Positions 1 to 4,829 of a stretch of DNA of 5,066 nucleotides are shown in pieces. Source of the DNA: Sphingomonadales bacterium (GTDB taxonomy: Bacteria > Pseudomonadota > Alphaproteobacteria > Sphingomonadales > Sphingomonadaceae). Location of the stretch: assembly GCA_018067055.1 (NCBI GenBank), contig JAGPVK010000415.1, positions 1-5,066 on the forward strand, in the 5' to 3' direction. Below the pieces are notes generated by a model. That model had not been told where the DNA came from, did no database searches, and was given only the letters and a program-made list of their open reading frames with translations. Position 1 is the stretch's first letter. The number at the start of each line of letters is the position of its first letter. A program made the translations under genes and the position numbers.

Positions 1-572
1 AGCTGACGCCAGGCGAACTGGGGCAGGCGATGCTGCGTTTTGCTGCCGATCCATCCGACGCGCCGGCGATTGCAACTCTGCGCGCCAATCCGGAAGCCGT
101 GGGCACGCTGGGCACGACCTGTGTCGGCACCATGTTGCAGGCTGGCCACGCAGAAAATGCTCTGCCGCAATCGGCGACCGCCACGGTCAATTGCCGGATT
201 TTCCCGGGCGAGGGCGCGGCAGCGACAGAGGCAAAGCTGAAACAGGTCATCGGCAATGATGCAGTCGCCTTCAAGCTGATCACCAATGTCACCGAAAGCC
301 CGGAATCAGTGCTGCGCGACGACGTCAAAGCGGCGGTGCGCTATAGTCTCGACAAAAGATATCCGGGCCTGACCATCTTGCCTTATATGGAATCCGGCGG
401 CACCGACGGCATGCACTACCGGACGCTGGGCTATGACACGGTGGCGATATCCGGTGCGGCGATGAAAGCCTCCGACATGTATGCCCATGGCCTGAACGAA
501 AGACTGCCGGTTGCCTCTTTCTATGGCGGCCTGGATCACTGGTACTGGATCTTGAAAAAGCTGGCCGAGTGA
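1..572 (+). CDS. M20-family metallopeptidase, C-terminal fragment (start outside window)
   Basis: The reading frame is open from position 3 to the TGA at 570-572, so about 189 C-terminal residues of a longer gene are present. An in-frame ATG at position 30 is internal, not a real start. The stretch from about 96 to 210 (GTTCVGTMLQAG, then NALPQSATATVNCRIFPGE) is typical of the M20 dimerisation domain, where an invented-looking 'NALP' loop leads into a beta strand ending in R-x-x-P-G. The later ESGGTDGMHY and AHGLNERLP motifs match the C-terminal catalytic domain; the His of HGLNE is the usual zinc ligand of the family. The upstream HxD and EE metal-binding motifs must lie outside the window. 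M20 enzymes are zinc carboxypeptidases, dipeptidases or deacylases, and the exact substrate cannot be read from this fragment. Whether it has a signal peptide is also out of view. The gene converges on btaB with an 18-base gap and no obvious terminator between them. Confidence 0.9.
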   Translation, partial: LTPGELGQAMLRFAADPSDAPAIATLRANPEAVGTLGTTCVGTMLQAGHAENALPQSATATVNCRIFPGEGAAATEAKLKQVIGNDAVAFKLITNVTESPESVLRDDVKAAVRYSLDKRYPGLTILPYMESGGTDGMHYRTLGYDTVAISGAAMKASDMYAHGLNERLPVASFYGGLDHWYWILKKLAE

Positions 573-590
573 GGCGGATTTTCCCGCAGA

Positions 591-1274
591 TCAGGCCGGT
601 GGTCTGGCCACAAACCGCCAGCTGTAACCGCGATAGAGCGGGATGAACTCGCTGCGGGTGCCGATCTCGCTGTCGAGCTCGATCAGAAAAGCCCGCAGAT
701 GTTCGCGCGGTGCGACGTGAAATAGCGCCAGCCATTGCTGCAAGAGCGTGCGAAACGGCGCGGGCAATTGCTCCGACTGGCCGAAATCGACGATATGCAA
801 TTCGCCGCCCGGCGCCAGCAGCGTCAGCGCCTGCCGGATCGCGCCCTGCCAGTCGGGGATCATCGACAGGCAGAAGGACAGGAATATCCGGTCGAACGTC
901 CGCACCGTCAGCGGCATCGCCAGCGCCGGATTTTCAGCGTCTCCGTGGAACAGGGTGATCCGGTCGCGTATGCCGCTCTGCGACAGATTCTTGCGCGCTG
1001 CCTTCAGCATTTCCGAACTGATATCAAAGCCGTAAAATTCCGCGTCCGGCCAGACTTTCGCCGCCTGCACCAGATTGCGCGCGGTGCCGCAGCCGATTTC
1101 CAGCACCCGGCCGCCCGGCGGTGGTTCCAGCGCGTCGATCAACTGATCCCGACCGAGCAGATAATATTTGCGGGTCAGGTCATAGATGCCGCTCTGGCTG
1201 CGATAGACACGGTCCATAAGGTCCGCGTGGCGCTCGCTTTGCCGCTTGCGCAATATATCGTCCATCAGGCTCAT
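591..1274 (-). CDS. btaB: BtaB: SAM-dependent N-methyltransferase of betaine lipid (DGTS) synthesis
   Basis: This is a 227-residue class I SAM-dependent methyltransferase. The glycine-rich SAM-binding motif VLEIGCGTARN is at residues 57-67, the acidic ribose-binding strand YGFDIS at 81-86, GDAE at 111-114, the FDRIFLSFCLSMIPDW strand region at 127-142 and LAPGGELHIVDFG at 153-165. Length and partner match bacterial BtaB, which N-trimethylates diacylglyceryl-homoserine to diacylglyceryl-N,N,N-trimethylhomoserine using three SAM; it is expected to act at the inner face of the cytoplasmic membrane. The ATG overlaps the TGA of btaA as ATGA (1271-1274). No good Shine-Dalgarno sequence precedes it, so translation is probably coupled to btaA. 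The methyltransferase fold alone would not give this specificity. The assignment rests on the neighbour and on overall resemblance to BtaB. Confidence 0.9.
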   Translation of the reverse strand: MSLMDDILRKRQSERHADLMDRVYRSQSGIYDLTRKYYLLGRDQLIDALEPPPGGRVLEIGCGTARNLVQAAKVWPDAEFYGFDISSEMLKAARKNLSQSGIRDRITLFHGDAENPALAMPLTVRTFDRIFLSFCLSMIPDWQGAIRQALTLLAPGGELHIVDFGQSEQLPAPFRTLLQQWLALFHVAPREHLRAFLIELDSEIGTRSEFIPLYRGYSWRFVARPPA

Positions 1275-2497
1275 TTCAGCCGGTACAGATGCATCGCGCC
1301 ATAAATCGCCGAGCGGTCCTTGCGGGTCAGCGATTGCGACAGATCCGCATCATAGTCCCAGGCTCCGAGCAATTCCTCGGCCACCCGGCCCGGCAGCAAG
1401 GTCGCTTCCGCCGCCGTGCGGAACAGCACCCGCGCGCCCGGCTTCGCGGTCCGGCCAATCTCGCCCCACAGCCGGTTGAGCTGCTGGTCGGTCATCCAGT
1501 CCTGCGCGTCGAGCAATATATAGCGATCGAGCGATCCGGCGTCCTGACTGGCGAGAAATTCGATGAAATTCTGATGGCGGATATCGAGCTTTTTGCTGCG
1601 CTCGCCGAGCCATGCGAAGCTTGCCTGCTCGAGATAGGGCGGTACCGAGCCGGGCTCGGCGCTCTGGTAGGCGCGGCCAAAGGCCTGCTGCGCGAAATAA
1701 TTGTCGGAGATGGCAAAGTCGCAGGCCAGCTTGCGGGTGCGCTCGTGCAGCACATCGGCCATATGCTGATCGCCGGCAAGCGCCCGATATTGCGCCGGCG
1801 GGATGCCAAGACCGAATAGAGCCATCGGATTGGAGCAGAGGAAGCGCATCCGCCTGGTCCGGAACAGCGGCCCGATGTGCCGATCAAACAGCTCAATCTG
1901 CTCCGCGTGGGTCCGAGCCGTCATCAGTAGCGAGGGTTTCACCCCGCTGAGACGCCCCAATATGTGCACCAGCCCGATGAAATTGCCGAGCAGGCCCTTG
2001 CGATAGAAACCCTTGGCAAAACCGTTGACCCGGCGCTGGCCGAAATGGTCGCGCCCATCCCAATATTTACGGCTGGTCTCGTCAAGATGGGGTCGCAGCT
2101 GCTCGCGATAGACCGCGATATTGTCCTTGTGATTGGCCTGCCCGAAAAAGCGGAAGAAATCCTCGTGGTTGCCCAGTCGCTGCGCCGCCACCGATTTCAG
2201 CCGGTTGAGCGCGATATGGGCGGCGTTGAGGTCGACTGCGGTAATCTTCGCCGGATCGGCGCGCAGATAGGAGAGCGCATTGCAGCCGCCGCTGGCGATG
2301 GTGACGATATGATGATCCGGGCGGATATCGAGCGCCTCCATATCAGCGACCGGATCTTCCCAGATCTGCGGATAGACCAGCCCGCGAAACAGCAGCGCAA
2401 AGGCCCGCTCGAGCAACCCCGCCTTGCTGGCGCGATTGGGCAGGATCGCATCGTTCAATATGGTGGACTGTTTAACCGAACCCGCGTGCACGCTCAT
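1271..2497 (-). CDS. btaA: BtaA: SAM:diacylglycerol 3-amino-3-carboxypropyltransferase (DUF3419)
   Basis: This 408-residue protein is of the DUF3419/BtaA family and close to the usual bacterial length. BtaA transfers the 3-amino-3-carboxypropyl group of SAM to the free hydroxyl of diacylglycerol, giving diacylglyceryl-homoserine, the first step of betaine lipid synthesis at the cytoplasmic membrane. Visible family features are VYPQIWEDP (residues 41-49), the SAM-binding glycine loop TIASGGCNALSYL (about 66-78) followed by the acidic strand TAVDLN (86-91), and a second Rossmann-like segment near the C-terminus (LLDAQDWM at 328-335, ARVLFRTAAE at about 355-364). The ATG at 2497 is preceded on the minus strand by GGAGAGG (2508-2502) with a 4-base gap, which supports this start. 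It is the first gene of a btaA-btaB operon. The tandem Pho-box-like array at 2547-2586 lies 50-89 bases upstream, so induction by phosphate limitation is expected. Confidence 0.95.
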   Translation of the reverse strand: MSVHAGSVKQSTILNDAILPNRASKAGLLERAFALLFRGLVYPQIWEDPVADMEALDIRPDHHIVTIASGGCNALSYLRADPAKITAVDLNAAHIALNRLKSVAAQRLGNHEDFFRFFGQANHKDNIAVYREQLRPHLDETSRKYWDGRDHFGQRRVNGFAKGFYRKGLLGNFIGLVHILGRLSGVKPSLLMTARTHAEQIELFDRHIGPLFRTRRMRFLCSNPMALFGLGIPPAQYRALAGDQHMADVLHERTRKLACDFAISDNYFAQQAFGRAYQSAEPGSVPPYLEQASFAWLGERSKKLDIRHQNFIEFLASQDAGSLDRYILLDAQDWMTDQQLNRLWGEIGRTAKPGARVLFRTAAEATLLPGRVAEELLGAWDYDADLSQSLTRKDRSAIYGAMHLYRLK

Positions 2498-2501
2498 GGA
2501 G

Positions 2502-2508
2502 CCTCTCC
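2502..2508 (-). promoter_or_regulatory. Ribosome binding site of btaA
   Basis: GGAGAGG on the minus strand, 4 bases before the ATG at 2497. It supports the chosen btaA start. Confidence 0.6.
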
Positions 2509-2518
2509 GATCGCCTGG

Positions 2519-2524
2519 ATGATA
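2519..2524 (-). promoter_or_regulatory. Candidate -10 element of btaA promoter
   Basis: TATCAT on the minus strand matches the TATAAT consensus at five of six bases. It lies 22 bases downstream of the last Pho-like half-site (2547-2553), which is further than the roughly 10 bases usual in E. coli Pho promoters. Transcription would start near 2512 and leave a very short leader that still contains the ribosome binding site. No -35 hexamer is recognisable 17 bases upstream, as expected for an activator-dependent promoter. This remains a weak prediction. Confidence 0.3.
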
Positions 2525-2546
2525 GCGATGCCTTTAGGGTGAGGCA

Positions 2547-2586
2547 GTGACGCGGCGGTGACGGGGGTGTGACAGGTTTAAGACGG
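2547..2586 (-). promoter_or_regulatory. Tandem Pho-box-like array upstream of btaA
   Basis: Read on the minus strand, four 7-mers follow one another with 4-base spacers: CCGTCTT (2586-2580), CTGTCAC (2575-2569), CCGTCAC (2564-2558) and GCGTCAC (2553-2547). The repeat period is exactly 11 bases. PhoB binds direct repeats of CTGTCAT separated by 4 bases, so spacing is identical and the matches to the half-site are 5, 6, 5 and 4 of 7. The array lies 50-89 bases upstream of btaA and points toward it. Phosphate-limitation control of btaAB through PhoB is known in Sinorhizobium meliloti; control here is inferred. Confidence 0.65.
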
Positions 2587-2655
2587 GTCTTGGTTGCAGC
2601 ATGACCGGTGCGGACGGATTCTGGACGGTGAAAATATTTTGCCGGTACAGCGGGG

Positions 2656-2671
2656 CGTGACGGCAGTCACG
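2656..2671. promoter_or_regulatory. Palindromic operator-like site, CGTGAC-N4-GTCACG, upstream of the DUF1353 gene
   Basis: This is a perfect 6-base inverted repeat with a 4-base spacer (GGCA). Written differently it is GTGA-N6-TCAC, the same core and spacing as a CRP/FNR-family site (TGTGA-N6-TCACA). Its centre is about 62 bases before the ATG at 2726, compatible with binding at or just upstream of the promoter. The same arms and spacing recur at 3720-3735 before the next gene. The regulator is unknown. Confidence 0.5.
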
Positions 2672-2715
2672 TGCAGCAATGGCCAATGGCCGTTTAAGGA
2701 TGCCATTCTTTTTGG

Positions 2716-2719
2716 GGAG
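2716..2719 (+). promoter_or_regulatory. Ribosome binding site of the DUF1353 gene
   Basis: GGAG within a GGGGAGAG run. It is 6 bases before the ATG at 2726 but only 3 before the ATG at 2723, which favours 2726 as the start. Confidence 0.55.
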
Positions 2720-2725
2720 AGCATG

Positions 2726-3691
2726 ATGCGATATCATTCGATTTTGATTGGGATTCTTGTTTTCGGCACGCCGGTGGCGGCACAGGCCGAAAGTTCCTGG
2801 GGCCGGTTCGAAGGCGATGTGCGCGGCGTCTGGGTCGAGGCAGAGCCTAGGCCCAAATTCAAGCTGACCGATGATTTCGTCTATCACGACCCAAGCAACA
2901 TGCAATGGACTGCACCCAGTGGTGCGATAGTGGACGGGGCCTCTATTCCGCGACTGTTCTGGTCGGCGATTGGCAATCCGTTCGGCGGCAGATATTGGAA
3001 GGCGTCGGTTATTCACGACCATTATTGTGACGCCAAAACCCGCAGCGACAAGGCAACACACCGCAGTTTCTATTACGCGATGCTCGCAGATGGTGTGCCC
3101 GTGGCAAAGGCGGATCTCATGTACTGGGCGGTTCGCACTTTTGGCCCGGCCTGGAAAACCGTGACCCGTGTCGTCGTCAAACGGGATTGCTCGTCCGGCA
3201 CCTGCAAGGATGTGCGGGTCAATGAAAAGCAAACGCTTGCGTTGAAGAGTCCCGATCTTGGCAATCCGGTTGTTGAGAAGCTTGCGATCGCCAAATTCAA
3301 CGCCATTTTGAAAACGCTCAAAACCAGCGACGGGGAAGTTCTGGATATCGGTGCAATGGGCAATGTCGGCTCGGGACTCGACAGCATCGATGCAAATTCG
3401 CAAAACTATCGGGAAATTTTCAACAGCGATGACCTGATGAATCGTCCGGGCAGTCTGGGCTTGCTGTCGGACGAAGATCTTTCGAGCTATGAAGACGTTC
3501 CCGGCTGGAAAGACGGACAGCTTCCTGATGGCGCCCAGCTCAACGATCCCGCGACCGTCGAGACGTCGCCTGACAGCAGTGCCTTCATTCTCAGGGCGCC
3601 CGGCGATGCCCAGTTTGGTGACCGGCTCGATATCGACCAGCAGATGCTGAACGAAGCCCAGATCCAGCTTCAGAATCCGCAAGCGGACTAG
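2726..3691 (+). CDS. Exported DUF1353-domain protein with long acidic C-terminal tail
   Basis: A 321-residue protein of unknown function. Residues 1-21 form a Sec-type signal peptide (hydrophobic SILIGILVFGTPVA, then AAQA with likely cleavage after Ala21), so it should act in the periplasm or outside the cell. Residues about 40-143 look like DUF1353: WTAPSGAIVDGASIPRLFW (61-79), then WKASVIHDHYCD (91-102), then a helical FYYAML...ADLMYWAVRTFGP segment (115-141). The DGASIP and HD residues are the conserved signature; no activity is established for the family as far as I know. Two cysteines at 155 and 160 (CSSGTC) could pair in the periplasm. Residues about 205-321 are acidic, low in hydrophobic clusters and probably disordered. 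Adjacent ATGs at 2723 and 2726 both give the signal peptide; 2726 has better spacing to GGAG. A start at 2594 is rejected because it would bury the signal peptide and the upstream palindrome. Confidence 0.85.
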   Translation: MRYHSILIGILVFGTPVAAQAESSWGRFEGDVRGVWVEAEPRPKFKLTDDFVYHDPSNMQWTAPSGAIVDGASIPRLFWSAIGNPFGGRYWKASVIHDHYCDAKTRSDKATHRSFYYAMLADGVPVAKADLMYWAVRTFGPAWKTVTRVVVKRDCSSGTCKDVRVNEKQTLALKSPDLGNPVVEKLAIAKFNAILKTLKTSDGEVLDIGAMGNVGSGLDSIDANSQNYREIFNSDDLMNRPGSLGLLSDEDLSSYEDVPGWKDGQLPDGAQLNDPATVETSPDSSAFILRAPGDAQFGDRLDIDQQMLNEAQIQLQNPQAD

Positions 3692-3719
3692 ACCGCAATC
3701 CAGTCCTGCCGAGCGAAGC

Positions 3720-3735
3720 CGTGACCAGCGTCACG
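3720..3735. promoter_or_regulatory. Second CGTGAC-N4-GTCACG palindrome, upstream of the repeat-protein gene
   Basis: A perfect 6-base inverted repeat with spacer CAGC, having arms identical to the site at 2656-2671 and the same GTGA-N6-TCAC core. The centre is about 71 bases before the ATG at 3799. Recurrence of both arms and spacing with different spacer and flanking bases points to a shared regulator rather than a simple duplication. Confidence 0.5.
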
Positions 3736-3748
3736 CCTGTACAATCAA

Positions 3749-3764
3749 AGCTTTAGCTAAAGCT
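3749..3764. promoter_or_regulatory. 16-base perfect palindrome in the leader of the repeat-protein gene
   Basis: AGCTTTAGCTAAAGCT equals its own reverse complement over 16 bases. It sits between the CRP/FNR-like site (3720-3735) and the ribosome binding site. It could be an operator for a second dimeric regulator, or fold into a small RNA hairpin. It is followed by CTTCTT rather than a run of T, so a classical terminator for the upstream gene is unlikely. Confidence 0.35.
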
Positions 3765-3784
3765 CTTCTTGTCGATAAACCTCA

Positions 3785-3790
3785 AGGAGA
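3785..3790 (+). promoter_or_regulatory. Ribosome binding site of the repeat-protein gene
   Basis: AGGAGA, 8 bases before the ATG at 3799. This strong site decides the start and argues against the in-frame TTG at 3769, which would place the site inside the coding region. Confidence 0.7.
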
Positions 3791-3798
3791 CAGTTTCA

Positions 3799-4722
3799 AT
3801 GACCGGCGAAAACTCGAATGCAGTGATCCAGCAAAAAGTGGAGGAACTCAGGGCAAAATTTGAAGCCCGGGTTCAGGCGATCAGAAAAAAGGGTGCCGAA
3901 CAACTGGGAGACATCAGCGATGATGCTCCCGATCCATCAGATTTCGAAGCGATGTTGAATCTGACTTTTGATGTGAAGTGGAAATTGACCTCGATAAAAT
4001 TCGATGTGCCGCAATTTTCGATGGAACGGGAAACCATCAAATTTGATGTTCCCGAGGTCAAAATGAAAACCAGGGAACTCAAATTCGATGTTCCTGCCAC
4101 CCGGATGAAACGGACATGCATCGCGAAAAAGCCTGAATTTCATGGCTTGAAGGTCAAATGGACCTGCATTTATGCGGACGTCCCGGAACCATATATGAAG
4201 CGCGTGTCGATCAAGACCGATATCCCGGAATTCTCCAGCAAGCGGATGGAAATCAAGTTCGACAAGCCGGTGGTGAAAATGGACCGGGTGGAAATCAAAC
4301 TGCATCTGCCGCAATTCTATCTGAAGAAACTTGATGCGCAAATCGAAGGGCACAAGGAAAAAATTGAAGATGTCGCGGCCGACATGACGTCTGAAATTTC
4401 TTCGGCACAAACGGAATTGAAATCCAGTCTTCAGTCCGAGATCGGTCAGGAAATTGAACTGATGTTCGACGCCCTTCGCGAATCCATTCTGAAAGAGCGG
4501 GCCAATGTCGAAACCTCCTACAATGATGCGATCGGGAAAACCAAATCGGCCATCCGGATATTGAAGGAAAATAATGCGGTTGACGAAGTGTCGCGACTGG
4601 AGGGAGAATTGGCAAAACTGGTGACAGATTACCGGCAGCTCCTGATCGATCTCGATGCGGCTCTGGAAGAAATGAACGCGCAACAGCATGAAGCGCTGTC
4701 ATCGCTCAAAATTTCCGGATAA
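3799..4722 (+). CDS. Unrecognised protein: eight tandem ~14-residue strand-like repeats plus coiled coil
   Basis: A 307-residue protein of a family I do not recognise. There is no signal peptide or membrane segment, so it is probably cytoplasmic. Residues about 8-34 are a charged helix, followed by an acidic linker (37-50). Residues 65-178 hold eight units with the approximate pattern x-I-K-F-D-V-P-E-F-x-M-K-R-x; a degenerate unit (LTFDVKWKLT) precedes them. Within a unit, hydrophobics alternate on both sides of the proline, suggesting two short amphipathic beta strands and a turn. Residues about 179-302 are strongly helical and rich in Glu, Lys, Gln and Leu, very likely a coiled coil. The only two cysteines (107 and 123) both occupy position 1 of successive units, 4 and 5. 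Possible roles include a scaffold or a surface- or lipid-binding protein, but this is speculation. The start is chosen from AGGAGA at 3785-3790. Base composition is visibly more A-rich than in btaAB. Confidence 0.85.
   Translation: MTGENSNAVIQQKVEELRAKFEARVQAIRKKGAEQLGDISDDAPDPSDFEAMLNLTFDVKWKLTSIKFDVPQFSMERETIKFDVPEVKMKTRELKFDVPATRMKRTCIAKKPEFHGLKVKWTCIYADVPEPYMKRVSIKTDIPEFSSKRMEIKFDKPVVKMDRVEIKLHLPQFYLKKLDAQIEGHKEKIEDVAADMTSEISSAQTELKSSLQSEIGQEIELMFDALRESILKERANVETSYNDAIGKTKSAIRILKENNAVDEVSRLEGELAKLVTDYRQLLIDLDAALEEMNAQQHEALSSLKISG
3991..4332 (+). repeat. Coding tandem repeat, eight units of about 42 bases
   Basis: The DNA encodes residues 65-178 of the repeat protein. Unit boundaries by residue are 65-78, 79-92, 93-106, 107-122, 123-136, 137-150, 151-164 and 165-178. 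Seven units are exactly 14 residues (42 bases); unit 4 is 16 and the most divergent. Units 1-3 keep the core KFDVP, unit 6 has KTDIP, unit 7 KFDKP and unit 8 KLHLP. The nucleotide sequences have diverged, so this is an old protein-level repeat rather than a recent slippage array. Confidence 0.85.
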
Positions 4723-4745
4723 ATATCGAAACACGAAATTGCGGT

Positions 4746-4761
4746 GACAATGTATTTTGTC
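4746..4761. promoter_or_regulatory. Inverted repeat GACAA-N6-TTGTC in the spacer before the lipoprotein gene
   Basis: A perfect 5-base inverted repeat with a 6-base AT-rich spacer, in the 107-base gap between the repeat-protein gene and the lipoprotein gene. A TATATT (4783-4788) downstream could be a -10 element, but no -35 hexamer stands at a good distance from it. An operator for the lipoprotein gene is possible; five-base arms can also arise by chance. Confidence 0.25.
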
Positions 4762-4829
4762 TTATGAATCCCGAGAAAAAATTATATTGTTGCCGCATTT
4801 CCAGTGAAGCTATTTGATTGTTGATCGTG

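Noticed and set aside
735..2542. Plus-strand open frames opposite btaA and btaB (about 735-1304, 1289-1819, 1964-2542)
   Set aside because: They are shadows in GC-rich coding DNA, with Arg/Ala/Gln-rich products lacking motifs and ribosome binding sites.
2580..2591. Inverted repeat AAGAC-GG-GTCTT as an independent operator
   Set aside because: Short arms, and its left half is better explained as the outermost unit of the 11-base-phased Pho-like array.
2631..2640. AAAATATTTT palindrome in the intergenic region
   Set aside because: A ten-base AT-only palindrome is easily due to chance; it may be an AT-rich promoter-upstream element but nothing else supports this.
2678..2691. Tandem AATGGCC AATGGCC
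   Set aside because: Only two 7-base copies with no relation to a promoter or coding feature that I can see.
2594..2725. Upstream extension of the DUF1353 gene to an ATG at 2594
   Set aside because: It would place the signal peptide in the interior, includes the CGTGAC palindrome in coding sequence and lacks a ribosome binding site, whereas GGGGAGAG lies just before 2723/2726.
2534..3682. Long open frame (382 codons) on the minus strand opposite the DUF1353 gene
   Set aside because: Its product has no recognisable motif or sensible signal sequence, is rich in His/Arg/Ile patterns typical of an antisense frame, and covers a gene with clear signal peptide, ribosome binding site and domain.
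3769..3798. TTG start at 3769 for the repeat protein
   Set aside because: The AGGAGA at 3785-3790 stands 8 bases before the ATG at 3799, so the later start is far better supported.
3937..4689. Minus-strand open frame (250 codons) opposite the repeat-protein gene
   Set aside because: It is the antisense image of the repeat array (F-H-F, L-D-F-H patterns mirror the KFDVP codons) and has no support of its own.
4717..4740. Possible terminator after the repeat-protein gene
   Set aside because: The best pairing (AATTTC with GAAATT) is a weak AT stem with a long loop and no T run after it.
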